From an uncultured Pelagibacteraceae bacterium (lineage in GTDB: Bacteria; Pseudomonadota; Alphaproteobacteria; Pelagibacterales; Pelagibacteraceae), in contig CACBCU010000004.1 of NCBI GenBank assembly GCA_902537895.1, positions 1 to 64,000 of the forward strand: a DNA stretch of 64,000 nucleotides, written 5' to 3'. The notes under the pieces were generated by a model. That model did not search any database. It had not been told where the DNA came from and saw only the letters and a list, made by a program, of their open reading frames with translations. Positions 49,279 through 59,106 of this stretch are shown in pieces (position 1 is the first letter of the stretch; each line of letters opens with the position of its first letter). Both the position numbers and the translations under genes were made by a program.

Positions 49279-50250
49279 TTATTTATAACTTGATAAAACG
49301 GTTGCCCCTCTTGAACCAGCTTTTTGAGACCATTCCTTTGCCATAGTCTCACCTACTTTTTCAAAATGAGCTTGTAGAGACGCATTTACTTTGCCTACTA
49401 CCATTCCCGCATTAGCTAAAGCTTTTTTGTCGCCGACATTTCCTTGTTTTGATAATTGCCAGCCTTTTCTCTCTGCCAAAGCTGCTTGTTTCATTACTAG
49501 ATCTTTTGTTGCTTGATCAAGTTTATTCCAAGAATCTTTATTTACAATTACCATATTTTTTGGAAACCAAGCTGCTATATCATAAAAATATTTCACACCA
49601 TTTTCCCATATTTTAGAATTTTTTCCTGTCGTAGGGGAAGTGATCATACTTTCAACAGCACCAGTAGAAAATGCTTGGCTTATTTCAGCGGCTTCAATTT
49701 TTGTTGGCGCCATACCTGTTAGCTCAGCAATTCTAATCGTTGCAGAATTGTATGCTCTGAACTTTAAACCTTTAAGGTCATTGACAGAGTTGATTTCCTT
49801 TTTGCTATATAAGCCTTGTGCAGGCCATGGCACAGCATAAAGAAATACTAAACCTTTTTCGTCTAAGCCTTTGATGATCTCAGCTTTAGATGCTTTGTAT
49901 AATTTCATTGCATCCGAGTAAGATGTTGCTAAGAATGGCTGTGAGTCTACTTCCAGTAAAGGGTCCTCTTTACCTAAAGCTGACATAAATCGTTCTCCAA
50001 TCTGAGCTTGACCAGTTCTCACAGCTCTAAAGATTTCTCCACCTTTAAATAATGAGCCGCCTGGATGAGTAACTATTGTAAGTTTTCCACCACTTTTTTC
50101 AGTCACATTTTTTGCAAATTCAGTTGCGTTTGCAGAATGAAAATTACCAGCACCATAAGCTAATGCCATATCCCATTTTTCCGCAAAAGAAGAATTAATT
50201 GACAAAATTGATGAAACTAAAATAATTGATAAGTATTTTATGAATTTCAT
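49279..50250 (-). CDS. TRAP transporter solute-binding protein (DctP)
   Basis: Signal peptide, LKGLKFRAYNSATIRIAELTGMAPTKIEAAEISQAFSTGAVESMITSP; strong SD (GGAGGATAA) before ATG. Confidence 0.93.
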   Translation of the reverse strand: MKFIKYLSIILVSSILSINSSFAEKWDMALAYGAGNFHSANATEFAKNVTEKSGGKLTIVTHPGGSLFKGGEIFRAVRTGQAQIGERFMSALGKEDPLLEVDSQPFLATSYSDAMKLYKASKAEIIKGLDEKGLVFLYAVPWPAQGLYSKKEINSVNDLKGLKFRAYNSATIRIAELTGMAPTKIEAAEISQAFSTGAVESMITSPTTGKNSKIWENGVKYFYDIAAWFPKNMVIVNKDSWNKLDQATKDLVMKQAALAERKGWQLSKQGNVGDKKALANAGMVVGKVNASLQAHFEKVGETMAKEWSQKAGSRGATVLSSYK

Positions 50251-50363
50251 TTATCCTCCATTTTTTTTAAAAGCATTTCATTATGTATTAAAATAATTAT
50301 CAATAAAAAAATTATACTACTTTTAATTGAATAATCTAAAATATCTAATACTATAGGCTTACT

Positions 50364-50975
50364 TTGTTAGAAGAAGCACTCATATTAGTTCAGATTATTT
50401 TCATTGATATAATCTTGGCAGCAGATAATGCGATCATCATTGGATTGATTGCAGCTAATTTTGCGCCCAAAAATAGAAGACAAATTATTTTATGGGGTGT
50501 AGCTGGAGCATTAATTTTTAAAATTGTTTTTGCATTATTTGCCACATATTTATTTGAATTTTATTTTATAAAAATCTTGGGAGGTTTGCTCTTAATTTGG
50601 ATTGTTAATGATTTAAGAAAAGATCTTTTTGAGATTAAAAAAGTTAAATCTCCAACTAAAAAATCAAAAGAACCTTCTTATATTCAAAGTGTATATAAAG
50701 TTTTATTTGCTGATATTACAATAAGTTTTGATAACGTAATTGGAGTTGTTGGGGCAGCAAAGGGTAATTTCGGTTTTATGATTTTTGGTCTTGTGTTATC
50801 AGTTGTTCTTACAGGTGCTATGGCAACCTATCTCGCTAACTATATTCAAAAACATTTATGGATTGCTTATGTAGGTTTAGGTTTTATCTTACTTGTTGCT
50901 TTACAATTGGTTATTGGCGGTCTAGTTGATCTAGATATATTGTCTATAAATGAAGAGTTTAAAAAATATTTCTAA
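50364..50975 (+). CDS. TerC family integral membrane protein
   Basis: IIFIDIILAADNAIIIGLIA, FADITISFDNVIGVVGAAKGN; TTG start. Confidence 0.88.
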   Translation: MLEEALILVQIIFIDIILAADNAIIIGLIAANFAPKNRRQIILWGVAGALIFKIVFALFATYLFEFYFIKILGGLLLIWIVNDLRKDLFEIKKVKSPTKKSKEPSYIQSVYKVLFADITISFDNVIGVVGAAKGNFGFMIFGLVLSVVLTGAMATYLANYIQKHLWIAYVGLGFILLVALQLVIGGLVDLDILSINEEFKKYF

Positions 50976-51742
50976 TAAGAATGTTTTTTTGTGGGATATT
51001 TTTTTTTCCTTACATCTGAGGCATACTTTTTAATACCGACATTGATATACTTTTTAACATTTGAAAACCTTTTAACAAATTTAATATTAGTATGATTTAG
51101 TCCAATTAAATCATCAGTCACTAAAACTTGTCCATCACAATACACAGATGATCCAATTCCAATTGTTGGAATATTCAATTTTTGAGTAATGAGTTTTGCA
51201 ATTTCAGTTTTTACACACTCTAAAACAATTGCAAATACTCCGCTTTCTTGTAGCAACATTGCATCACTTATTAAGTTCTTTATTTCACTATTCGTCTTTC
51301 CCTTAGATTTAAATTTTTTTGTTGATTGGGGAAGTAGACCAATATGACCCATAACTGGGATTTTATTTTTAATTAAAAACTTTATTTGTTCGATAACCCT
51401 TTTGCCACCTTCTAATTTTACTGCATCACATTTAGTCTCTTTTAGAATTTTCTTGGAATTCTTTAATGCTAGAGACTTTGTACTATAAGTTTTAAAAGGC
51501 ATATCAACAACCATTAAACTTTTTTTAATACCTAATCTAACACTTTTGGAGTGATTGATCATTTCTGTTAAGGTGACTTTTTTTGTTGAGGAATAATTAT
51601 ATAAAACAGAACCTAATGAGTCTCCAACTAAAACAATATCAACATGTTTATCAACTTCTTCTGCGATATTTTTTGAGTAAGCTGTAAGACATACAATTTT
51701 TGATTTGTTTTTTTTATCGACAATATTTTTAATTTTTTTCAT
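50972..51742 (-). CDS. panB: 3-methyl-2-oxobutanoate hydroxymethyltransferase
   Basis: [56 protein letters not shown]. Confidence 0.95.
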   Translation of the reverse strand: MKKIKNIVDKKNKSKIVCLTAYSKNIAEEVDKHVDIVLVGDSLGSVLYNYSSTKKVTLTEMINHSKSVRLGIKKSLMVVDMPFKTYSTKSLALKNSKKILKETKCDAVKLEGGKRVIEQIKFLIKNKIPVMGHIGLLPQSTKKFKSKGKTNSEIKNLISDAMLLQESGVFAIVLECVKTEIAKLITQKLNIPTIGIGSSVYCDGQVLVTDDLIGLNHTNIKFVKRFSNVKKYINVGIKKYASDVRKKKYPTKKHSY

Positions 51743-53301
51743 TCAAGCTCAATGGTACTAGGTGGCTTAGATGTAACGTCATAAACTACCCTATTTATTC
51801 CTCTAATACTATTTACAATTTTATTTGAAATCATTTGAATGAAAGGCTTTTTAAATTCATAAAAGTCTGCTGTCATACCATCCTCAGAGGTAATAGCTCT
51901 CAATAGACACAAATATTCGTAAGTTCTATTATCACCCATTACACCTACAGTCTTAACAGGAAGTAGGGCGGCATAAGCTTGCCAAATTTTATCATAAAAA
52001 CCATGTTCTTTTAAAGCAGTAATAAAATAATGATCAGCTTCCTTTAAAATTTTAATTTTTTCTTTCGTTATTTTTCCTGGCATTCTTATTGCTAAACCTG
52101 GTCCAGGAAAAGGATGTCTAGAGATAATTTCTTTATTTAAATTTAGATCTAAACCCAATTTTCTCACTTCATCCTTAAATAAAAATCTTAAGGGTTCTAC
52201 TAATTTCAGTTTCATTTTTTTTGGAAGGCCACCTACATTATGATGCGATTTGATTTTAGAAGTTTGACTGCCTGTAACAGATTTACTCTCAATTAAGTCT
52301 GGATAAAGAGTCCCTTGAGCTAAAAATCTTACATTTTTAATTTTCTTGGCATATCTCTCAAAAATTTTTATAAAAAGATTTCCTATTATTTTTCTCTTTT
52401 TTTCTGGATCTGAAATATTTTTAAGTTTTCTCAAAAACTCTTTTTCAGCATTTACATAAATTAGATTAATTTTTAATCTCTTTTTGAACGTATTAACTAC
52501 TTGTTTTTCCTCATTTTTTCTTAAAAAACCTGTATTTACAAAAATACAGTATAGTTTTTTTCCTATTGCTTTGTTTATTAATTGTGCAACTACGCTACTA
52601 TCCACCCCTCCAGACAAAGCACATATAACTTTATTTTTGCCAACTTCATTTCTTATCTCTTTTATTAATTTATTTTTTTGATTTTTTACTGACCAATTTT
52701 TTTTAATCTTACAAATTGAAAAAATGAAGTTTTTAATTATCATTTTACCATTCTCAGTGTGAGTTACCTCGGGATGAAATTGTACTCCATAAATTCTTTT
52801 TAGGCTGTTTTCCACAATTGCAAATTTTGAATTTTGACTAGATGCAATAACTCTGAAATTTTTTGGTAATCTGGAGACTTGATCAGCATGGCTCATCCAA
52901 ACTTTCACGTATTTTCTATTTTTAAAATAATCTTTTATTAATGGACTATTATTTTTTTTAATAATATTAGCTAAACCGAATTCCCTATGTTTTGATTGTT
53001 TTACTTTTCCACCTTTTATTTTAGATAAAATTTGATGACCAAAGCAGATACCGAGTACTGGTATTTCATTTTCAATAATATTTTTATCAAATGAGTATTT
53101 TTTAATATCATAAACGTTTAACGGTCCACCTGATAAAATTATTCCTTTAATCTTTTCGTTTATATCTTTATTCTTTATTTTTTTATGACTAATGATTTCT
53201 GAAAATACACCAAACTCTCTTATTCTTCTTGCAATCAATTGGGTAAACTGTGAACCAAAATCAATAATTAAAATTTTATTAAGACCTTTATCAAGAGTCA
53301 T
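51739..53301 (-). CDS. guaA: GMP synthase (glutamine-hydrolysing)
   Basis: [55 protein letters not shown]. Confidence 0.97.
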   Translation of the reverse strand: MTLDKGLNKILIIDFGSQFTQLIARRIREFGVFSEIISHKKIKNKDINEKIKGIILSGGPLNVYDIKKYSFDKNIIENEIPVLGICFGHQILSKIKGGKVKQSKHREFGLANIIKKNNSPLIKDYFKNRKYVKVWMSHADQVSRLPKNFRVIASSQNSKFAIVENSLKRIYGVQFHPEVTHTENGKMIIKNFIFSICKIKKNWSVKNQKNKLIKEIRNEVGKNKVICALSGGVDSSVVAQLINKAIGKKLYCIFVNTGFLRKNEEKQVVNTFKKRLKINLIYVNAEKEFLRKLKNISDPEKKRKIIGNLFIKIFERYAKKIKNVRFLAQGTLYPDLIESKSVTGSQTSKIKSHHNVGGLPKKMKLKLVEPLRFLFKDEVRKLGLDLNLNKEIISRHPFPGPGLAIRMPGKITKEKIKILKEADHYFITALKEHGFYDKIWQAYAALLPVKTVGVMGDNRTYEYLCLLRAITSEDGMTADFYEFKKPFIQMISNKIVNSIRGINRVVYDVTSKPPSTIELE

Positions 53302-53728
53302 TTTTTGGCTCTAGATTACCAAGTGTCTCTAAAATTTTTTTATTCTCACTGCATAAACTTTTACAAACCTCAGAAAATGTTTTTGATAAATCTTTGACCT
53401 GGGAATAATTTGATTTTTCCAACCCTATTTTCATTAGCATTAAAATGGCTTCTTCATTATTTGGATCTATCAATAAAGTAGCATCTAAATTTTTCTCTTC
53501 TTTACCTTGGTCTTCTTTAACGTTGTAAATTTTAGCTAAATATAAATACGAATTTGAGTCTTTTGGATTAAAAACAATACTTCTTTCAAACATAAACTTC
53601 GCATCATCGAATTTTTTATTTTCATAAAGAGCCAAACCTTTAGCAAAAAAATTTTCGCTTGCAAATGAACTAACAAATATGTTTGTAAGAAAATATATAA
53701 ATATAGTTTTTTTAAAAATATTTTTCAT
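53291..53728 (-). CDS. Small exported TPR-repeat protein
   Basis: Signal peptide; [39 protein letters not shown]; located between guaB and guaA. Confidence 0.7.
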   Translation of the reverse strand: MKNIFKKTIFIYFLTNIFVSSFASENFFAKGLALYENKKFDDAKFMFERSIVFNPKDSNSYLYLAKIYNVKEDQGKEEKNLDATLLIDPNNEEAILMLMKIGLEKSNYSQVKDLSKTFSEVCKSLCSENKKILETLGNLEPKNDS

Positions 53729-54810
53729 TAATATCTATTTTCATCTTTAACAATATCGACATTATGTACCATACTTTCATAAAATCCAGCTTTTGTAATT
53801 TTTATAAATTGAGGTTTTTTCCTTAAGTATTTAATTTGTCTAGATCCAAGATACCCCATAGATGATCTTAAGCCACCTACTAATTTAAAGATAACCTTAT
53901 CTACTTTACCTTTATATTTAGCAAGACCCTCAACTCCCTCAGGAACATATTTAGAATTATCTTTTTGTTTAGATTGAAAGTATCTATCTGCGGACCCTTT
54001 ATTCATCGCTCCAACAGATCCCATGCCTCTAAAGCTTTTAAATAACTTTCCATTTTTTTTAATAAGTTTGCCTGGTGTTTCATCAGTGCCTGCAAACAAA
54101 GACCCAATCATGACTGCGTCTGCTCCAGCAGCAAATGCTTTCGCCAAATCTCCAGAATACTTAATACCTCCGTCAGATATTATTTTAACTTTGCTCTTTT
54201 TTATAGCATTTCTAACATTTAGAATTGCAGTTAATTGAGGAACTCCAATACCTGCAACCAATCTTGTAGTACAAATAGAGCCAGGTCCTATTCCAACTTT
54301 AATTAAATCAACACCTAATTTATCTAGGTATCTTGCTGCTTCTGCTGTTGCAATGTTTCCAGCACAAAGTGCAGTTTTTAAATTTTTTTCTTTTTTAATA
54401 AACTTAATCATTTCCGAAACTTTTTTTGTATGTCCGTGTGCAGTATCCACAACTATCATGTTTATACCTTCTTTTAAAATTGCTTTTGCCCTAGCAAGTT
54501 CATTCGATCCAGCACCTACGGCAGCCCCAACTAATAATTTTTGTTTTTTAACTTTTTTTATTTCCTCAACTTGTTTTTTTATATTTAAATTACGATGGAT
54601 AATGCCAATGCCTCCAGCTTTAGCTATAGCAATTGCCATTTTGCTCTCTGTCACAGTATCCATAGCTGAAGTTAGTAACGGAATTTTTAGTTTAAGGAAT
54701 TTAGTTAATATAATACTGGTATCAACTTCCGACGGTAGTATGTTTGAATATTTCGGAGCTAGTGTAACATCATCAAAGGTAAGCGCTTCTTTTATAGGAT
54801 CCATATTCAT
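53728..54810 (-). CDS. guaB: IMP dehydrogenase lacking the CBS (Bateman) insertion
   Basis: [68 protein letters not shown]; 360 aa without CBS pair. Confidence 0.94.
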   Translation of the reverse strand: MNMDPIKEALTFDDVTLAPKYSNILPSEVDTSIILTKFLKLKIPLLTSAMDTVTESKMAIAIAKAGGIGIIHRNLNIKKQVEEIKKVKKQKLLVGAAVGAGSNELARAKAILKEGINMIVVDTAHGHTKKVSEMIKFIKKEKNLKTALCAGNIATAEAARYLDKLGVDLIKVGIGPGSICTTRLVAGIGVPQLTAILNVRNAIKKSKVKIISDGGIKYSGDLAKAFAAGADAVMIGSLFAGTDETPGKLIKKNGKLFKSFRGMGSVGAMNKGSADRYFQSKQKDNSKYVPEGVEGLAKYKGKVDKVIFKLVGGLRSSMGYLGSRQIKYLRKKPQFIKITKAGFYESMVHNVDIVKDENRY

Positions 54811-54841
54811 TTATATATGATTCCCTATAATATTAAAGTGA

Positions 54842-55453
54842 CTATCTAATTTTTTTACAAACTATAAAACTTTCTTTGGATTCTTTTCGGCTTGATAAAG
54901 GTTTAAAAACCTTAACTTCTCTAAATATTTTCTTTCCTAGTGCGACAATTTCATTAAAGGTACTACCCATAAAAATTTTTGAAATAAAATAACCCTTTGA
55001 TGAAATTACTTTTCTTGAAAATATCATAGCCTCTTTGCATAATTCTCCGGTTTGAATTGAATCAAGATTTTTTACTCCAGTGGTATTTACGGCCATATCA
55101 GACATGACTACATCGAATTCTTTTGTTAAATTTTTTTTAATTTTTTCTTGGATGTCTGGCTCTGTAAAATCACCTTTAATATGAATTCCATTATTAATCG
55201 GTGACATATCTTTTAAATCAATTGAAATTATTTTACTATTTTTCATTGCTTTTGAGGCATATTGAGACCAGCTTCCGGGTGCTGCACCAATATCTAAAAT
55301 AAACATTCCGTTCTTGAAGATCTTAAATTTTTTGTCTATTTCAATTAATTTATAAGCTGATCGCGCTCTATAACCGTCGACTTTTGACTGGCGTACATAA
55401 ATATCTCTCTTTTGTCTATTAATCCAGTTTTTAGAAATTTTATTTTTTTTCAA
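54842..55453 (-). CDS. rlmE: 23S rRNA 2'-O-methyltransferase, RrmJ/FtsJ family
   Basis: SAYKLIEIDKKF, LDIGAAPGSWSQ, DVVMSDMAVNTTG. Confidence 0.94.
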   Translation of the reverse strand: MKKNKISKNWINRQKRDIYVRQSKVDGYRARSAYKLIEIDKKFKIFKNGMFILDIGAAPGSWSQYASKAMKNSKIISIDLKDMSPINNGIHIKGDFTEPDIQEKIKKNLTKEFDVVMSDMAVNTTGVKNLDSIQTGELCKEAMIFSRKVISSKGYFISKIFMGSTFNEIVALGKKIFREVKVFKPLSSRKESKESFIVCKKIR

Positions 55454-56365
55454 CTAATTATTATACCTTAAGCTTTTAATAACTTTATTATCACTTAGTG
55501 TTTCAATCTCTATTTCAATACTTTTATTTATCCTCATGTCCTTACCATCTTTCCATATACCAGCTGCAAGGTGCATTATACCTATTTTATAATTGGGCAA
55601 GTATGGTTCAACGAAAGTATTATTAATTTCGTCATATTTTGGCAGTAGATTACTAGCAATCCAATTACAATTAAGTGGTAAAAATTCTGTGGCTAAATCA
55701 TCAATATATACTGACATATTAATTGCTAATCCCTCAGAGCCAAAAATATTTCCTGCTTTTAAGGTTTGTTTAAGATTGTTTTGCCAACTTTCCCAACCTG
55801 GAGAATTTTTTTCTAGGGAAAAAACACCAATGTTTATATGTGGTGCGAAAGCTAATTTTCTTGCTTTATCATAAGGTATTTTAGATTTCACTGCATGTTT
55901 AAAATTTTGTGATTTAATAATTGCAAGTTTTCCAAACAACCAATTAACTTTCGACATTATTTTGTAACCTGGACCAAGCGTCTGTGTGATACCTAATTTA
56001 CCATTGTCACAAGCTTTAAAATATAATTCTACACACTCCCAATCATTCACCCAAGCATCACAATCAATCCATAAATATTTATTATAATTTGGAAAGTACT
56101 TTGGCAAAAAAGCCCTAGAGACTTGACTTTTTAACCATTCTTTTCCTTTTACTTTAAACTCTGGAACTTCGATATCCCAATCTGCTTTTTTAATTTCATC
56201 TACTTTTTTTGACAATAAATCTTTTTGATCTTGTGTTAATCCTGCATCTAAAACACAAATAGCAATTTTTTCACTTTCTTTAAATTTTTTAATAGAATTA
56301 ATCAGTTCATTTAATAGAGGAAAATAATTAGCATCAGCTAATGAAACAATTACATTTTTTTTCAT
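55454..56365 (-). CDS. GT-A-type glycosyltransferase-like protein (GT8-like)
   Basis: YNKYLWIDCDAWVND DxD-like motif, APHINIGVFSLEKNS, DLATEFLPLNCNWIAS. Confidence 0.6.
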   Translation of the reverse strand: MKKNVIVSLADANYFPLLNELINSIKKFKESEKIAICVLDAGLTQDQKDLLSKKVDEIKKADWDIEVPEFKVKGKEWLKSQVSRAFLPKYFPNYNKYLWIDCDAWVNDWECVELYFKACDNGKLGITQTLGPGYKIMSKVNWLFGKLAIIKSQNFKHAVKSKIPYDKARKLAFAPHINIGVFSLEKNSPGWESWQNNLKQTLKAGNIFGSEGLAINMSVYIDDLATEFLPLNCNWIASNLLPKYDEINNTFVEPYLPNYKIGIMHLAAGIWKDGKDMRINKSIEIEIETLSDNKVIKSLRYNN

Positions 56366-57168
56366 TAAAGTATATCTTCAAGATCATCTTCATCTTGAAT
56401 TCTGTCATTTTCATGTTGCTTTTTAATTTTTTGATAATGAAGAAAACTTATAGGCAACAATAATACATAAATGACAGCACTTAATGCAATTACATTAAAT
56501 GTGTATATAAGTAACAAGCCAAAAAATAGAACAATACCAAATAATAAAAATATAGTTGTTCTTCTTGGAATAACTATCTTTTTAAAAGAATAAGTTGGAA
56601 ATTTGCTTATTAATAAAAAGGAGGTAATTATAAAAAAGACTGGTGTGACAACGTCATAATTAAATTTATATAATTCGAATCCACTTAAACTTATGATTAA
56701 TGGTGTTAATACTAAAATTCCCCCAGCTGGAGATGGTACACCTTCAAAAAAATTATCTCTCCAAGAAGGCTCACTAACTGAATTAACATTAAATCGTGCA
56801 AGTCTTAAAGCAACACAAATTACAAATATTAAACATAATAACCACCCAAATTTTCCAAGTGTATTTAATTTCCAAAAAAACATAATAAATGCAGGAGCAA
56901 CTCCAAAACTTATCATGTCTGTCAAAGAATCTAATTCTTTACCAACTTTTGATGTTCCTTTAATCAATCTAGCTATTCTTCCATCTAAGCCATCAATTAA
57001 AGCGGCAATAATAATTGCTACGATAGCTAATTCAAATCTGCCATCTAAAGCAAACCTTATAGATGTTAATCCAATGCAAACTCCTATTAAAGTCAACATG
57101 TTTGGCAAGATCACTCTTGCACTTTTTTTATCACTTACGATTTTAAATTTTTTTTTTTGTGGTTCCAT
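56365..57168 (-). CDS. pssA: CDP-diacylglycerol-serine O-phosphatidyltransferase
   Basis: DGLDGRIARLIKGTSKVGKELDSLTD CDP-alcohol phosphatidyltransferase motif. Confidence 0.94.
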   Translation of the reverse strand: MEPQKKKFKIVSDKKSARVILPNMLTLIGVCIGLTSIRFALDGRFELAIVAIIIAALIDGLDGRIARLIKGTSKVGKELDSLTDMISFGVAPAFIMFFWKLNTLGKFGWLLCLIFVICVALRLARFNVNSVSEPSWRDNFFEGVPSPAGGILVLTPLIISLSGFELYKFNYDVVTPVFFIITSFLLISKFPTYSFKKIVIPRRTTIFLLFGIVLFFGLLLIYTFNVIALSAVIYVLLLPISFLHYQKIKKQHENDRIQDEDDLEDIL

Positions 57169-57821
57169 TATTTTTTAGCCAGTAATGTTTCTCCAGCTAT
57201 AGAAGTTTGACCAATTTGAACAAGGGGTTGATAATTTTCATAATATAAATCTGCTCTACTTCCAAATCTTATCATTCCGATTCTATCACCTTGTTTTAAA
57301 TCTTGATCTTTGCTTGACTCACAAACAATCCTCCTTGCTACTAATCCTGCTATTTGAACAACAACGACGTCATTACCGTGACTATCTTTAATTTTGTAAT
57401 AATTTCTCTCATTGTCTTCACTAGCTTTATCTAAAGATGCATTAACAAATTTTCCTGGTTTGTATAAAATTTCTTCAATTTTTCCGCTGCATGGAGTTCT
57501 ATTTACATGGCAATCAAAAACGTTCATGAATATACTAATCTTTTTAAATTTTTTATTTTCTAACCCAAGTTCTTTTGGGCCATCTACCTCTTCAACCTTG
57601 ATTACCTCTCCATCAGCAGGACTTACAAGATAATTGTCATCGTTAATAATTATTCTATCCGGATCTCTAAAAAAATAGTAAACCCAGATTGTTAAAACTA
57701 AACCAATCAAACCTAGGAAGCTGCTAAAAATATAAAAAATGATAGTTATAATTCCTGCAATAACTAGGAATTTATACCCTTCAGCGTGAATTTTTGGAAA
57801 TATCTTGCTAAACATATTCAT
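57168..57821 (-). CDS. psd: Phosphatidylserine decarboxylase
   Basis: SPADGEVIKVEEV, NVFDCHVNRTPCSGKI, RIGMIRFGSRADLY (S at LGST-like cleavage site). Confidence 0.93.
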   Translation of the reverse strand: MNMFSKIFPKIHAEGYKFLVIAGIITIIFYIFSSFLGLIGLVLTIWVYYFFRDPDRIIINDDNYLVSPADGEVIKVEEVDGPKELGLENKKFKKISIFMNVFDCHVNRTPCSGKIEEILYKPGKFVNASLDKASEDNERNYYKIKDSHGNDVVVVQIAGLVARRIVCESSKDQDLKQGDRIGMIRFGSRADLYYENYQPLVQIGQTSIAGETLLAKK

Positions 57822-57891
57822 CTATTTGATAATTTTTTCATTAATATGTATATAAAATTGCGAAATTCAATTATTAAGATAGTTAAATAAA

Positions 57892-59106
57892 GTGAGCAAA
57901 ATAAAGGTAAAAAACCCTGTTGTAGAGTTGGATGGTGATGAAATGACCAGAATAATCTGGGAATTTATCAAAAATAAATTAATTCTTCCCTACATAGATC
58001 TAGGCATTGATTATTACGATCTCGGTATGAAAAGCAGGGACAATTCAGATGATCAAATAACTATTGATGCGGCCAATGCAATAAAAAAAGTTGGTGTAGG
58101 AATTAAGTGTGCAACAATTACTCCTGATGAAGCTCGAGTAGAAGAATTCAAATTAAAAAAAATGTGGAGATCTCCAAACGGTACAATTAGAAATATTATT
58201 GGAGGTACCGTTTTTAGAGAGCCAATTATTTGTTCAAATATTCCAAAACTTGTTCCATCTTGGACTGATCCCGTAATTATTGGAAGACACGCTTTTGGAG
58301 ATCAATATAGGGCTACAGATTTTAAAGTACCTGGTAAAGGTAAAATGGAAATAAAATGGACTTCTGAAGATAGCAAAGATGAAATCAAATATGAAGTATT
58401 TAATTTCACAGGTCCAGGAGTTGCTCTTTCGATGTATAATTTAGATAAATCAATTGAAGATTTTGCTAGATCTTGTTTCAGCTACGGATTGATAAAGAAA
58501 TGGCCAGTATATTTATCAACTAAAAATACAATACTAAAAAAGTATGATGGAAGATTTAAGGACATTTTTGAAAAGGTATTCAATGAAGAATTTAAGAAAC
58601 AATTTGATGATGCTAAAATTACATATGAACACAGATTAATTGATGACATGGTTGCATGTGCAATGAAATGGAGCGGTAAATATATCTGGGCATGTAAAAA
58701 CTACGATGGCGATGTACAGTCTGATACTATGGCACAAGGTTATGGGTCATTAGGTTTAATGACGAGTACACTGCTTACTCCCGATGGCAAAGTAATGGAG
58801 GCCGAAGCAGCTCATGGTACTGTTACCAGGCATTATCGTATGCATCAACAAGGTAAAGAAACATCTACAAACCCTATTGCATCTATATTTGCGTGGACTA
58901 GAGGCTTGGCTCATCGGGGTAAATTAGATGGAAATGATGAACTTATAAATTTTGCAAATACTATCGAAACGGTTTGTGTCGAATGTGTTGAAAATGGTTC
59001 AATGACTAAAGATCTCGCAATATTAATAGGACCATCAAGTAAGTATTTGACTACTAATCAGTTCTTGGATGTAATTGATAGTAATTTAAAAAAAAGATTA
59101 AATTAA
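57892..59106 (+). CDS. icd: NADP-dependent isocitrate dehydrogenase (eukaryote-like subfamily)
   Basis: [55 protein letters not shown] start. Confidence 0.96.
   Translation: MSKIKVKNPVVELDGDEMTRIIWEFIKNKLILPYIDLGIDYYDLGMKSRDNSDDQITIDAANAIKKVGVGIKCATITPDEARVEEFKLKKMWRSPNGTIRNIIGGTVFREPIICSNIPKLVPSWTDPVIIGRHAFGDQYRATDFKVPGKGKMEIKWTSEDSKDEIKYEVFNFTGPGVALSMYNLDKSIEDFARSCFSYGLIKKWPVYLSTKNTILKKYDGRFKDIFEKVFNEEFKKQFDDAKITYEHRLIDDMVACAMKWSGKYIWACKNYDGDVQSDTMAQGYGSLGLMTSTLLTPDGKVMEAEAAHGTVTRHYRMHQQGKETSTNPIASIFAWTRGLAHRGKLDGNDELINFANTIETVCVECVENGSMTKDLAILIGPSSKYLTTNQFLDVIDSNLKKRLN

Noticed and set aside
54353-54820. 155-aa plus-strand ORF antisense to guaB
   Set aside because: Fully covered by strongly supported guaB on the minus strand; composition typical of a shadow frame.
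56693-57178. 161-aa plus-strand ORF antisense to pssA
   Set aside because: Shadow of pssA, whose CDP-alcohol transferase motif is clear; no recognisable motif in the antisense frame.
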